A stretch of 64,000 bases of DNA from Lota lota (GCA_026745465.1 JACYXH010000695.1:163501-227500), one strand, 5' to 3'; numbered from the stretch's first letter, positions 1-43,922 are shown. Translations and numbers: made by a program. Notes: generated from the letters alone by a model not told the origin.

Positions 1-1170
1 TCATTGTGACTGTTAACTCAATGTTCACATCTTTGTTTATTATACAAACCTCCCCTTTCATGACCCACTATCATCCATTGCTATTGTGACCAAATGATTT
101 CTGAAGATGGATATTTTGTATCGTAGTAAAGCGATGCTCCACACTGTACTCCTGCCTCCCAGTGGATGTGGACTTGTAGCTGTACCTGCGCTGCCTGTGT
201 TCTTATTACCCGTGGACTTGTACTTGTCAGTGTTCACCAGAGGGCAGACATTGTGGGCGGGGGCCGGGGGGGTGAATTAAGTTGACTGTATTTACCTGTG
301 CGCTGGGTGCTTAGTTCACAAGAACTTCCCGGAGTTTACTTTGGGGAGATTCCCTGCTCGTTACCTAGCAACGGTGAGCTACCACTGCAGAGGCCGATAT
401 AGTAAAAAATAAATAAAGCAGAGCACGTAGCTCTCTTTCATCCGCTCTGGCAACAGTAATGTGAGGCTTGGTGAGTGTGCACAGGCACGTGAGTGCGCAG
501 GGATGCGAGCGTGCCAAGGCGGAGACAGAGAAGGACAGAAAATACCAAATCTGATTGAGACAGTAGGTTATAGCAAAGAGTCTTCCTTATGTGACTGACT
601 GATAGACAGCAGCACTGATGCGTCAGGTGATCTGAATCTCACCCCCACCCAAGGAGTGGCGTCACCTTGACTCAGCAGGACTGGCCCTCACAGCCCTGGT
701 GCTCTGGCACATATCTCCCGCTGACCTGCCCACATGTCCCTCTGGGGCTGGGATGACAGAGTACACAGGCAAAGTAACAAACATTCTGTGTTGGTTGGCA
801 CACCAATAGGATTATGATTGGATGTTTAGATGCACCTTTTTTTTTGTCGAAGGGTTCCACTCATATGTTTTTACTGTGCATGTTGGGAATCACAGTATCC
901 GACTGCTGTACAGAACAGTTATGCATGGGCATCTTAACCTATACCACAGGGCTATAAATAGACAACGCCATTGCCTCTGTGCTATATTTCTCCTGGTAGA
1001 CAGCAGCCTGTTAGCAGTGTGTTGGTTAGGAGACCGAGCCTTTCTTCTAGACCGATGGCTTTAACCATCTAATTCCTCCCTGCCAATAGCAGGATAGAGC
1101 AATGGCCTCAGCAGGAATTGACCTGGTGTCTGAGGGCTGATGGAGAGGTTTGCATGTGAGTTTGTTTCTT

Positions 1171-1174
<4 letters not shown>

Positions 1175-1226
<52 letters not shown>
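1175..1226. repeat. (TG)26 microsatellite
   Basis: Uninterrupted TG dinucleotides, directly readable. Confidence 0.95.
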
Positions 1227-1231
<5 letters not shown>

Positions 1232-1859
1232 AGACTGACATGCAGTTCCTGTAACAGCCTATTGGTGGTTCACAGTAGATGGATGCGGGAGAGACCTGCC
1301 ACCATTCTAAGTCAACAGGAAGAAATGTGATTTCATTCTCGTAATACAAAGACAATCATTTTTTGTCTTGGTATGGTTAGGATCTCAGTGGCTAGGTCAT
1401 GTACTATTCCCGATGTCCTTGTTGAAAATGATGTTAGGTTAAAGTTATTAGGGATTGAATATCAATGAGTTTTGCCCATAGACTAGTGTGAGGTAGCCAT
1501 TCCATTCCTGCCCTCAATGTGCCAAATATGGATTGTTTCCCCTCCTGGTGGTAAAAAAGATGACGCTCCTCAGAAGGCAAATCCGCACCCTCAAAACAGT
1601 CTGTAAACCAATGGTTGACGTAACCGCTGCAAGTTGGCTTTTTTTTGGTGTGTGTGTATATTGTGTGTGCAACTCACAGCTTGCATCTTTGGGCGTATGA
1701 ATGTCTGCGCCTGCATGCGTATGCCAGCGTACACAGGGGTTCACGTGCACACATGTCACACGTGCGCACGCCGGTGCCACCACCATCATAGGACCTCCCT
1801 CTCATTTCAGCGCATTGCTATTTTTAGAGTCGTGTCGAAAGGTCAGTTCCTGCATCGGA

Positions 1860-1862
<3 letters not shown>

Positions 1863-1902
<40 letters not shown>
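1863..1902. repeat. (AC)20 microsatellite
   Basis: Uninterrupted AC dinucleotides. Confidence 0.95.
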
Positions 1903-1904
<2 letters not shown>

Positions 1905-2677
1905 AGTGCAGCCGCGTTAGGATCAACAGGCATCCTTTAGGAAGATGGACTCCGCCATGTTATGCTTGATCACTCCTAGTTTTTACATCAGGCGTACAGG
2001 ATGTTGTGCTAATGGCTGGGCTGCACCGAGACCCATCTGCTCTACTGGCTGACTGGTGGCTGACAGCTGTTGCCAGATGTTTCTTAATAACCTGAAACAG
2101 TTGTTATGTAGTTCCCCCTCGGTTGCCTGCTTTGGCTGTGGTAGTGATGTCGTTATGTCACAATGACGCTGTTTATTTTGTAGAGCGTGAGGTACGTATG
2201 TACGCGTTGCCCTAACACAAGCTTTCATTGTTGTGTAGTTATGGAAAACCATGACGACAACTACAACAACAGCTAGATACTCTGGAAAACAGCGTTGAGT
2301 TTGTGTATCATGTACTGTATGTATGTTTTTGTTTGCGGTTATATATGTAATAACCTGGATACATGTGATTTATGTGTTTTACCAACTGTGTTAAACACAA
2401 CAGAACGTTTTCGCCCCCTAGGACATTTTCCTTCACATATAGATATATTTATTTCAAACAGCTTCACACATCCTATAATTACCAGAAGGCCAGCTATAGA
2501 GACCTGTGTTCTGGCATCTCACTTACACACTGCTAATAATAGTCCACTGTAATTAAAAATGTGTCATTTCTCATTAGGCCTCGACAGATGACACACAACC
2601 AAAACCTTGCACATGACACTCTGCCATTTTTATTCTTGTTTTTTCTCTCTTGCATACAGAGTGTTTGACACATGTCA

Positions 2678-2698
2678 CCCCCCCCCCCCCCCCCCCCC
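2678..2698. repeat. C21 homopolymer
   Basis: Twenty-one consecutive C on the plus strand. Confidence 0.95.
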
Positions 2699-3140
2699 AT
2701 CCTTCTACTCTTATGATGTAAGAGAAAACACACACACACATGTGAGCGTTTGGTTATCATTACGTCGGGGCTTTCAGTGACTCCATGTGGGTCTGCTTCC
2801 TGAATTTGACAGTTTTTGTTTCTTGTTGTTGTCTGATTAACTAGTGAGTGTGATTGTATGTGTTGGCCCCTGTCCTGCAGCAGGCAGGGCTATGGCTGAC
2901 CGCTATTGGAACTGGGGTATCCTAAGGGTCTAATCTATATACTATAGCGAGTCTTCCATCCTCCGTGGGCCATTGCGTAACAGCATGCAAATGAGATTAT
3001 GCTAGTTTCATCCTCATTTCGAAACACTCTCCTCTCTCTCTCTCTCCTCTCTCTCCCTCTAGTTCTCCTTTCCTCTAATTCAAACACATACATATGCATG
3101 GTTTACCACAACTCTCTCTCTCTTTATCTCTCTCTCTCAA

Positions 3141-3202
3141 ACACACACACGCAGACACACACACACACGTGTGCACGCACACACACACACACACACGTGC
3201 AT

Positions 3203-3241
<39 letters not shown>

Positions 3242-3273
3242 TACATAAACACACACACACACGCACATACACA
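3141..3273. repeat. compound (CA)n microsatellite
   Basis: CA dinucleotides interrupted by GTGCATG-type words and CATA units. A (TC)-rich run precedes it. Confidence 0.9.
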
Positions 3274-4990
3274 GGCACATTTCAACCACACATATGTTAG
3301 ATCAATGACTTCTTCTATAGCCCCAGTGAAACCCCAGAATCATATCACAGGTTGTCATCTGTAACCTAATATCACTCAGGCCTGCAGTTTAGACGACACA
3401 GCACATTATTCAACAACTCCTGTCATAATTTACTGGGCTTGACCGATCAAGATGGATTCGAGACCCAGACAGACGCTGTGCTATTGACAGTATTTATGAG
3501 CATATTTTCCTGACGCTGTGGTGGTGTGTGAACTAACTGTGCCAGTTTTGGCCACTTGAGGGCATCTTTGTTGTCTTACGTAAAGCAGTGTTGCGTGACA
3601 TTGTCACTGTGACTATGGTTCACGTCTTTACAGTGGATCACGGGCAGACTGTTATCCTTAGCGCTATTTATGACAAAACATTCAGTTCTTCAATCATGCA
3701 CATGCTGAGCCGAAGATGGATATGTGCCATTTATTATATAATATTGTGTGTTTGAGTATTCTAAACGTTTTACCCTAACGGAGCTTTATTTTCTTCCACT
3801 GCAAAATGTCAGTTTTACATAAATAGCTTAGAGTGCTCATTACAGAAATCATTGCTAGAGCTATTGTTAGTTGCTATTGTTTAATTATATTTCTTTGTTT
3901 TACCCTCCGGAGCTTCATATTTTCTCTCCACTAAAAATGTAAATTAGTGTAGATTATAGCAACATTACATGATAACTGTCATTTAATTCTATCTCATTTT
4001 TTTTCCAGTCTGTCTTCATCTCTTCTCCAAGCCATGCTAAGCATGTGCTTGTCGTCAGACAATTAAACAGCCCATCTACTTCAACATAACAAACATCATC
4101 GAACTGGCTGTGAATGCAGTGGCGTTCTCAAGCTGTCGCGATGCGCATTAACGTGTAAAAGCAACAATACAAGAGGCATAGTAGTTTTCATATAAAAGTT
4201 TCTCACAAAGTTCAAAAACTTAGTGGAATAGTGATATCAGATAGGTAGTTTTCATAAAACAGGAGAAGATGTTCTTTCCTGAAAAATAAAAACAAAGCCT
4301 AGATAGTATTTGGTGTCCTCCTCTAATTTGTTTGGATGAGGCCTCAAGTGGATATACACACTGAGCAGCGTGTGACACATCGAGCTGCTCTTCTATCTTC
4401 TTACTTTGCCAGCATCTAAAGCACCCAGTAATAGATTTGAACAGTAAACGTAAATTATTCAGATCTTCCAGCCTGTTGTTGCTCCAGGGATGATTACCTT
4501 AGTGTTCCTTCTATGAAGATTTACACACTTTTGCCACCTTCACGTTTGTCCAACAGGCTCTATACATTGCATGTTTTGTATTTTGATATATGTACATATT
4601 CTTTGATTATGCCGTCGTCCTTTCTAAAACCAAAATGTAAACGCCTTTTTACATGCTAATTGAAATAACCTTTTCCAAGAAGAATCTGCATATGATACAT
4701 TGTGTTTGTTCTAATAATTGATATCCTCAATGCTGCCTTATTGACACATTGGTCATTCATTACAGTGAACTTCTACTCGCTGTTGTGTTGTGTGCCATAA
4801 TACAGCACAGAAATGCGAACATACACACACACATACACACTTTGCCATTCTGGATAAATCTGTAGTGAGACATAGTGTTTGATTGATGTCATACTCAACG
4901 CATAGGCTCGGATCATTATCATATAGTCTTGCCATTTCCCCTGCCTCTATCACCTGTCTTAATGACGACCAAGCCACAGAAATACTTACT

Positions 4991-4993
<3 letters not shown>

Positions 4994-5039
<46 letters not shown>
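4994..5039. repeat. (AC)23 microsatellite
   Basis: Uninterrupted AC dinucleotides, followed by a G-rich stretch at 5104-5135. Confidence 0.95.
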
Positions 5040-5041
<2 letters not shown>

Positions 5042-5708
5042 TCTCCACGTGGAGGAGGAGGAGTGTAGCTAAGCACCATGTGAGGGAGGGGGGAGGTCAG
5101 GACGGGGGGTGGGTGGGTGGGGGGGGGGGGGGGGGTCGTTTACAGTAAACCAGCCTCTAATGACCATTAGCGTCATATCATCCTCCATTACAGTCACCAT
5201 CTTCCTTTCATTATGTCCGGGGTAAAATTGCCCCCAATCAGCCGTGCAGCTAAAGGTTCCGCGGTTCCTCCATCAGCCGCGACCTCATGGAGAACATATG
5301 GGTGCCGTGTGCCAGGCATGGCCCTTATGGAGGCCTAGCAAGACATTAACTCACAGCTGAAACGACGTGCAAGGCCCGTCGATGAGGTATAAGCGTTAAT
5401 GTTTTAGTGCGGTATGTCCAGTTCGGGTCACTGTTGATGAATTGGCATGCTAGATAATGGTCTGGATGGCATACCAAGGACTCCTTTATGCGAGCAATGG
5501 CCAGGGAGGGTTTATGTTTCAGAGTACGTGTGGTATTCTGCAGCAACATTGTACCACACAATTCTAGAGCAAACATTGTTTTAGATAGTTTTGTTCTTTT
5601 AAGCAAAACGATCGACCCAAAGTTTTAAATGGCTTTGGGTCTGTGTGCCTGCTACTGATGTATTGATGTTTGTGCGTTTTGAATTTGGCAAAAATAGTTT
5701 CTGTATTT

Positions 5709-5709
5709 G

Positions 5710-5760
<51 letters not shown>
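5709..5760. repeat. (TG)26 microsatellite
   Basis: Uninterrupted TG dinucleotides. Confidence 0.95.
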
Positions 5761-5762
<2 letters not shown>

Positions 5763-6075
5763 TGTGCGTGTGTTTGTTTGTGTGTGTATCAGAACTGAAA
5801 TGTGTGGGAGTGAGAGGTAGTGAAAGGTATGCGACGCTGCTGTCCTCCTATATGGTAAAGAGTTTCCACCATGTAAGTGTCTCATCTTACAGAGCCGGGA
5901 GAACACCCAACTAATGTACACTGTAGTTCTAGCTGGCCTGAATTTGTTTGACTGGTGTGTTGGGGGCGACCAACTCCTCAAACTTTACTTTTATTCCTTG
6001 CATATCCATCAAACATGATGCATGCTCTGTCCCCGCTTCCTAATTTACATCAACTCATGGACTCCTTACATTCAT

Positions 6076-6076
6076 C

Positions 6077-6136
<60 letters not shown>

Positions 6137-6340
6137 TCTATGCTAATCGTAACCTAATGGTCTACACAATGTATGCACATTCGCAAACCATTAGAAGCAG
6201 ACGCAGCACGCTTTAGTCATGAGACAGGCGCCCCATGCCCACGTATCACGTACATGCTTGGATACATTTATCAAAGAAATGCAACTGTCAACCACCACAT
6301 ATCTCTCTCTTTATCTCTCGTTCTCTCTCACACACAAACA

Positions 6341-6390
<50 letters not shown>

Positions 6391-6408
6391 GAGACTCACA
6401 CACACACA
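6076..6408. repeat. two compound (CA)n tracts
   Basis: CA tracts at 6076-6135 and 6329-6408 with AAAC interruptions, separated by about 190 bp of unique DNA. Confidence 0.9.
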
Positions 6409-6687
6409 AGCTTGGCGTCAGCCCTCCCTTCTGGCCAGCTCATTATTTCACACACATGTCACATGCATGCTTGTACATGTAGCAAATACAGAATTGCATC
6501 AAATTCCAAATGCACCTGGGGACACGCACACAAACACACACACTGAAGGCTGGCCTGCGAGAGGGCTATGGACTAATTGATATTCTCCAACACGGCTCAG
6601 GGCTTCTCCAAGGAAGCCCTTACTCTGTAGCGGTGCTGACAAGGCACTTTCTACCCCTGCTGCAGACTCACTACACCATCAAAGGAG

Positions 6688-6830
6688 GTGTGTGTGTGTG
6701 TGTGTGTGTGTGATTATATGTCTGTGTGTGTACGTGTGTATCTGTGTGTGTGTGTGTGTGTATACGTGTATGTGCGTGTGTGTGTGTCTGTGTGTCTGCT
6801 TTTGAGTGTGTGTGAGTGTGTGCAAAACAG
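6688..6830. repeat. compound (TG)n tract
   Basis: TG dinucleotides interrupted by TATATGTC, TACG and TCTG units. Confidence 0.9.
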
Positions 6831-8149
6831 AGACATTGGTTTACAACAAAAGACCCAATGCGCGTGAACAGCATTCCCTCATCTCTCGCTGTAACTCTCA
6901 ATGCAATTCATCTTCATCCTTACGCGACTGCAGTTCACATTTGTATACCTTTCTTTTGGCTTTCTCGTTATCTTTCTCAAAAACTAAACAATGCATCCAT
7001 TTTGTTTTTTGTTCCCCCCAAAATCATGTGTGGTATTAGAGAATGGCTTTTTGATTGGAGCTGTCATTTAGGCTGTAACCCATGAATTGCCTCAACAAGC
7101 TAAAGAGTCCTCTGGACACTGCTTAATCAGGCTGGGATGTTGGTCCCCTTTTCTTACCGAAATCAGGTTATCTCTGGACGTTGTCCAAAGCAAACGACAA
7201 AGGCCCCTCGGCTACAATGTTCCTATTAGGTGTTGATCTGCTTGACCTTCTTTCTGAGCTCCCCTTGGGGAGAGCCCAGCCACAACAACAAGCAGAAGTG
7301 AGGGCTCATAAGTGGAACGTCCTCCCGGTAAACAGGAATTCAATTGGACAATCAAGCCAGTGATCACGACGAGTACCATCGACCCAGCCTGATGTCTGAC
7401 TCTAACCCTCTCAACCCTCTCTTTCCTTCTCTTTCTCTAGAATCCCTAACACTCTACCTCTGATTGTGACTATGACTCTCTCTTTGTGTTTGTATTGGAG
7501 TGATACGTCCTATAGGATATGACACATAGGATGTGGTATATTGATGCTGCTAAATCATGTCTCTCTTGAATAACAGGTGCTTCGCCTTAAAGAGACTAAT
7601 CTGTATACATCTAGGTCAAATACAAATATAACATCAAAAGACCAGTCTGACACTGATTGCTATTCCACACATGGTTCCATAAATACTGTTGATATGAATA
7701 AAGGGCTATCATTTATCGCCATATAGTGCGCCATAGTGTACTACTATATTATCGGACTATGTTTGTTTTATGAGGAAAAGGCCACAGTGTGGAGCCACTC
7801 GCCTCCATTAGACATCGCTGCTGGAGGTCTTTACATTCTTCGTCTGGATCCCCCCTCGAGAGCAGGATCCCCCGTCTCCAGATGCCATGCTGATTCTGTG
7901 TTGCTGGCTTAGTCAGAACAACCCATGTATTGTACGTGTACATGTAGGAGCTCATTCACCACAGGAACCATGGAGAGCTATACCATCCTTTGCACTACCC
8001 AATGGGAGATTGTAAAGCTCTTTCTAAGTTAAGAGATTTACCCTAACGTGGGCATTTAGTAAACAATCAATCATACCCTATCAAGAGCACTTCAGTAAGT
8101 ATATTAAAGTACATAATTAGTATATCAAAGTATAATAATAAGTAAAAGC

Positions 8150-8239
8150 ATTGATGATTTGTGAAATAAAGAAAAGAATCAAAACGTATATATATATATA
8201 CGTTTTGATTATTTTCTTTATTTCTTTTCAATCATCAAT
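8150..8239. repeat. long A/T-rich palindrome
   Basis: 24-bp arms 8163-8186 and 8201-8224 pair with one mismatch around a (TA)7 centre. Outer 10-bp arms ATTGATGATT (8150-8159) and its complement (8230-8239) extend the stem across a small bulge. Confidence 0.85.
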
Positions 8240-8534
8240 CAAATATATATATATATATATAAGTTATATACACACACAGCTTAAGAAGCCCTTGTGTGGT
8301 TGATAGACTGGGCTCTTTATGGGCTAATCTGGCCCTTTTTCTGATTGCTTCACTAGACTGACTCGTGGCATTTACAGGATTTGATTGTAAGCCCCATAGC
8401 ATGTGGGGAACCGGGGTGGGGTGGGTGGGAGGGGGGTGGGGGAGAGAGAAAGAAAGCCTTGATAAGCAACGCTGTTACTCCATTTTCAATTAAATTAGCT
8501 TTTCTCCTCTGACTTTAAGGAGAAAAAGTCATAT

Positions 8535-8571
8535 TTTCTTTCTTTCTTTCTTTTTTTCTTTCTTTTTTTCT
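8535..8571. repeat. (CTTT)n tract
   Basis: TTTC tetranucleotides with T-run interruptions. Confidence 0.85.
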
Positions 8572-8635
8572 GTTTCCTTCCCATGACGCCTTGGGCCTTG
8601 ACATGCTGAGAGCACCTGCTGACATTCTTCCACCG

Positions 8636-8762
8636 GGGGGGGTTGTAGGTGGTGGAGGTGGTGGTGGTGGTGGTGGTGGTGGGAATGGTGCAAGTGATGG
8701 TGGGGGTAGTGGTGGGTGGGCTGGTATTGGGGGGAAGGGGGGGGGGATGCTGGTGGTGGGGG
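8636..8762 (+). repeat. G-rich GGT/GGGG tract, quadruplex-prone
   Basis: Nearly all plus-strand bases are G or T, with many runs of three or more G separated by one to seven bases. Confidence 0.8.
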
Positions 8763-11700
8763 AGAAATCACTCCCCCCAATAGACAGAATCGACCGGCCT
8801 TCTCATCCCATCGAGGTGCGCTCCCAGCCCCGCAGCCACATGACCTCTTGATAATTGTGATTTAAGTTCGATTCGATTTGGTTCTGCCCTGATGAGCAGA
8901 GAGATGGGTGGGGGGTGCTTCACAAGTCTTCATTCAGTCTTGGCACATCTACAGAAAGTACACTGTGGGCAGGTGGCTGGGCTTTTTTTAATGTAATGTA
9001 AACGACACAGGAAGAGAAACGAAAATGGACACACAGAATGAGTCCTTGAAATGACCATGTATGTATGAAACGTGTGTTTTTCATAAAGACTGGGGCTAGT
9101 TTTCCCCCTAAGATTGACAATCATATACTCACTAAAGCATGCAGGCCTGATTAAATACATATTACTTTGATGACATTCTATCCGGTTTCACAACCAAACA
9201 TTTGAACTACGTCTAACCATCCATTTCCTTCATGTTTCTCGTTGTATTTAACGCAAAATCGGGGGAAGCAGCGTGTCATTGTTTAGACATTGTGGGACAA
9301 ATTGATGTGAACACTTTGGGGCGGACGGTGGCTTGGCGCTAACCACGTTAGCCCTATAAGTACAGGCTATAGAAGGCACTGGAAGCCATGTTACTGAGGG
9401 GGGAAAGTTCTCGCTTCCGTCGCCGTGGGAGTGGGCGGTCTGCCCTGCCATGGACTCGCACAAGTTTTCATGTAGGAGGAAGAGGCATCTAGGTATGTAG
9501 GCGCTGCCTTATCTATCCTTCCTCTAATAGGAAGCGAGGGGTCGCGGGACGGTATAATACTCATTTAGATGGCTCTAATCGCCTCATCAGGCCTCAGGAG
9601 TGTCTCTTTTGTTGTTGCATGCTCTGCTCAGGCTTCCAGTGGTTTTTCTTTTTCTATCCACGTGCTCTTTGTGTAGAAAAGCTTATCAAACCGTCCACAC
9701 ATACGTCTCCCCCCCCCCCCCCTCCTCCCTCCCTCCCCTGAGGTCTGTGTGGTGCAGTTGAAGAGTTAGAACCACAGGCTGTGCACTGCTGCTCTCTCCT
9801 TCTCCCCTCTCTTGCCAAAGTTGTCATTGTAAGGTTTGTTTTGTTTTGTTTCAATCTTTTTGGATTAGTGTTGTTGTTTCTAGACAGCAGGCCTAAAGGA
9901 AAGGAATTTTTTTCTTATTTTATGTATTTATCACAATACAACACAAATTTAGTCAATCTGATCATACAAATAATTTTTTTGTTTAAATGAAAGCAATTAA
10001 TTAAATGTTTATGTGTGAAGTAACATCATAAAACTCATACAGCATTTTCGAAAAAAAAACCTCTCTATTTAGATAATAAAGCTTAGTCCTACATACACAT
10101 AGTACTGATTGGAGTAGCAATTTGACGCCATGCAGCAATGTATCATCATTTCGTTGCCTGTTACTATGCGTTCAACTACGCATATCATACCAGTAATGTT
10201 AGTCGCTTGGAACTCTCCCGGTCGATCTCCGCCACTGTGTCGTGTGCCTCATAGCACTGAGGGGACTATTGTTGAGGTGACAGTGTCCACTGCTGGTTGG
10301 TTCGCTAACTGCAGTGCCTTCCCTGTGTAGTACTCGGAGGCACCCGGCAGTTTGCGAGAGAGAGACACGAGTAGCATATAGGTGAACTCTATATGCCATT
10401 CGCCGCGAATGCATAGGTTATAGTAGTCTACGTGGAATAGTCTCGCTCAAGGAAAACGGGGTTTGGTTAGCGTCCAAACACAAAGGATCATGTTCAATAT
10501 TGTTCACAGATGTGAACTCGTCGTGGAAGAGAAGAGTAGACCTCCCCGCCATTGATCTGGATCTTTGCTGCAGAGCGACCCTGCGCGATACAGAAGAGAC
10601 GAGCTATACACACTATGATAATTTGTTTATTAGACCAATACATCACTGTGGTTATTAACGTTAACTCTGATTTGTTTAAACAGTTTTGGACTGATATAAC
10701 AGAATTACTCTGAACAAGCTAGACGGGCATTGTCACTAATATGTGGCTTGTCTATTCCAACAAGTGCGTTGTGCAAACGGAGAATGCAAGCGTGTTGCGC
10801 GTCGCGTCCCCAATGCGCCAGATGTTAAATTACGGCGACAAACAGCAGATGGCTCTCTTGAGTTTTAATTTCTGTAGGCTATACACGAGATTGAGAATGT
10901 ATTTGAAAATAAGAAGGTTGTTGTAGTATTGAATGTTTGCCTTAATTCAACAGAACTCAACAGAATTCATAATTGGGGAACGAATGTATTCGTACAGATT
11001 ATTATAACGATGCACATAGATTGGATTCTAGCAGTTTGTAATTGTGGTGGGTTTCCAATCAAACCTATACAATGTCAGGGAGAACGTAGTCTGTAACGTT
11101 AGTCCTGGTCGTCATGCATTTTAAGCGTCGCTGTGAAGCCTCGTGCCGAGAGGACGGATGCTGTCCATGGTGCTGAAATCACAAAGGACAAATGGGCCAA
11201 ATCGGGGCAGGGAGAAGCATGCATTATACGTAGGTAATAAAGCACCGGTTATGCGTTGCAGTGAGCCGGGTCCTTCTATACACAATCGGACATATATTTG
11301 CTATTGAAGCCGATTCATGTTCATTCATTTGGCAATTTAATTTGAGTTATAACATGTGAAGTGTCTGACATGCAGGTGCATTTGATTGGTGATGAAGCTA
11401 CACCTCGGCTCGACATGATTTCATTAAAGACACGAATGACAACTATGATTTCAAATGTGTCTAACTAATTGTCGATTTGGTTGACAATTAGTCATGTTTG
11501 TCTTTTCTTTTTCTTTTCTTTTTGTGGGGGGGGGGGGGGATATATTTTGGGGGGTTTCGGGGTGCTGGGTTTGGTCTGCTCGGTGTCTTCAGCCCACCTG
11601 TATGCATCCTCGAGGTGCTTTATCACTATACCTGCACATTAATGATCTTTGTCTTTGGAGTCCTTTGAAGTCACTTTAGATAAAATCATCCCCTAAACGA

Positions 11701-11981
11701 ATATAACTTATAATGGCGCCACTAAATAAATTGCCAAACACCCATGACCAATCAAGAACGTCGGAGGTTGAGTCTTTCCCCCAAAAAATTATAAATCCCT
11801 GTCAATTGAAAAAACATAATTCGCAAATTTACGCTATAGGTGAATCCATCAATATAACGAAATCACCTAACTTTGTTGACATTGCCTAACAACCAAAAAT
11901 CGAAACCAAATCAGATCATACATTGTCGACCTATTCTTGAACGTATACACTAGAAGACATTCAAACAGCATCATAATCATC

Positions 11982-11982
<1 letters not shown>

Positions 11983-12023
<41 letters not shown>
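11983..12023. repeat. C41 homopolymer
   Basis: Forty-one consecutive C about 1.4 kb before the fgf14 ATG. A G14 run lies at 11526-11539. Confidence 0.9.
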
Positions 12024-12229
12024 TACCTCCCTCCCGCTAAAGCAGGGGCTTTGACGCTCTCGGTCGAGAGGGGAGGGAGTGAGGCTGGGCAGAGCCGTGC
12101 GTGTATGCGTGTGTGTATGTGTGTGTGTACGTTAGGAGGAACGAGTCGCCGCGAGGACTTGTTGATTGGGAGGATTTGATCTATGTGGAGACAGTTAACG
12201 AGTGACCGCTATTCTGCCCAACTGTTCAG

Positions 12230-13426
12230 GGGCAATTCATTGAACGTTCATGGCTGAAGCTCGTTTTTTTTCCCTTGTTCATTTTACGCACCGATCGCCA
12301 TATCTCCCGCGCGGCAGAATCTTTGTGGATAGAAAACACATCTATTTAAGTCGAAATGTCTCTGCAGCCTCGTGGGGCGTTTGAAGTTTTTTTCTTTGAA
12401 TTTGTATGCAGCTGCCATACAATGCAGACGTATTCTTCACAGGACTCGAATCCGCTTTGGTGCCATTTTTTTCTCCCTGGCTACTGTCGCGCACAGCCGT
12501 CCGCCGTGACCGGTGTCTGAGCTCCTTTTTTGCATACAAATAATAATACAAGGATTACAAAGAAGAAAATACTCGATTACGCATCAACCGGGTAGGCTAT
12601 GTATGCTGCTGGCTCTGTGACTGGAACATAACTTTAGCATTTCTTTAGAACTTACAGTCAGTGCACATCGATGCCTGTTCGCTCGCATCTCCGAACGCAT
12701 GTCATGGAACACGGGCATCACATGTTCTCTGTTGCGGATGAGCGATTGCAAAACTCCTAAACGTCACCGCTTCGCCCGTACCGCTGCTCCGATGTTCGGA
12801 TAGCCAACGTCGTCAGAGGCGTCAACGTTTGTTTGATTGCTGGCGGCGGCGCAGACGTGTGCACCGCATGTTTCATTGATATCCGAGATCTTGTGATTTC
12901 TGAAAATATTCGCAAAGAATGAAATAAGGAATAGGGAAGACGCAACGAGGAGAGAGTGAGTGCAAATCACTGCAGCCTGTCCTGGACATTTAGGAGGCGC
13001 TGGAAGACAACATTCACATTAGGCAATGCAATATAAAACAGCGTGCATGTATGAATGATTATACGCTGTCTCTGTCTGCCTGAGGTTGGCTGACTTGTAT
13101 CTGTTTTGTTGCTAATGGTGGCAATATGGAAATAAATATGAAGTGACATCTTTATTTTTCTTCACGATGTTCAAGAATAACTCGAACGACGATTGACAAC
13201 TGGTTGTCTCATATCAGCGTTACCATGTAGCGTCTCGACAGTAACGGACACACACTTATAATAACAGCACTATTATACCCGATTTCATCGCTGAAAGGAC
13301 CGCTTCGGACCGCCAACATGGGACTGTGATCCGGGCCGGGAGCTCGGAGAGGCGGGTTGTTTATGTGTAGTCTGTGCTCCGTGCGCGCAGACTGGACGTG
13401 AGCAGTTGCGAGTATTTGTGAAAGAC
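12230..13426 (+). promoter_or_regulatory. fgf14: CpG-rich promoter and 5' leader of fgf14-1a
   Basis: The roughly 1.2 kb before the ATG is richer in CpG than the surrounding DNA, with clusters near 12290-12310, 12485-12515, 12670-12790 and 12840-12860. It has no dinucleotide repeats, unlike its flanks. I see no convincing TATA box at a fixed distance, so a CpG-type promoter with dispersed starts is inferred. The transcription start cannot be placed from sequence alone. Confidence 0.5.
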
Positions 13427-42864
<29,438 letters not shown>

Positions 42865-42930
42865 CCACACCTGACCAACGCAGAGTGTGTGTGTACGAGT
42901 GCGTGTACACCTCTGTGTGTGTGTGTGTGA

Positions 42931-43031
<101 letters not shown>

Positions 43032-43922
43032 CGTGCACAGAGGGGCTTGCAAGTGGTGGGAGTAGAAAGGAGGGGGAGGGTGGGGGTGGGGTGTAAGGGT
43101 TGTCTTAGGGTGTGGTAGGGGCGGAGGGGGTTGGTGGAGGAGGGGCTTGCCCCTACTAGACTCTGAACGTGACTCTTCCTCTGTCGTGGATGATGCAGAT
43201 CACCAGGCAAGAACTTCCTACCTTCTTCTTCTTCTTCTTTATCCTCCTCCTCTTCCTCCCTCTGACCCACGGCCTCGTGATTGGTCAGATTAATTTCACT
43301 TGGATGGGGAGGGGTGGTCGGGGAGGGATGTTCCCTGCTTCACTGGACGGAAGAATAAATGAAAAGGAACTCTGATCTCGGAGTGCCTGGCCGGACACGG
43401 AATGCCTTTAGAATCTTCTCTGTAACCATGGGAACCCATGAGAATGACGCGTGTCCAGCGGCCACACGCGTGCTAACTTGCTTGCCTAAGGTTCGTCTGA
43501 GATCAACCGCCACCCATCCCCCACACACACCCAGCCCCCCCCCCCCCTCCCCACCACCACCACCACCACCACCACCAGTCCCACATGACGGCCTGTCACA
43601 GCAGTGGCTTGTGTCAATTTAGATCTATTTTCTATACTGCAGTGCACCAGCTATGTTCTGGGATGGAGACTGAACAAATAGAGTAAAAAAACACTTTGGA
43701 TTGCTCATCGACAATTTCTTTCTCTTTGTAATTTAGAAACAACAAAAATATACTGTTGGAAGGGCATCAGACTGTGTTTGTGTGTATGTGTGTGTGTGTG
43801 TGTGTGTGTGTTTAAGTTTGTCACAAATTCCCAACAATGTAAAAGATAAGACACAACAAGTGTAGATAATGCCATTATTCTTATTGTCAGTACAACACAT
43901 GCATACCTGCAATCATGTGCAT

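Larger units (their letters stand above)
1..12229. other. non-coding DNA upstream of fgf14 exon 1a
   Basis: I see no exon of a recognisable gene on either strand. In mammals the B-type first exon of FGF14 lies far upstream of exon 1a, so this stretch may be intron of a longer fgf14-1b transcript; that is inference. It holds many (CA)n/(TG)n tracts, C and G runs, a G-rich GGT block at 8636-8762 and an A/T-rich palindrome at 8150-8239. Confidence 0.6.

Noticed and set aside
13406..13426. Possible upstream start extending FGF14 by seven residues
   Set aside because: The frame begins at TTG, not ATG. The ATG at 13427 has good context and gives exactly the conserved MAAAIASGLIRQ N-terminus.
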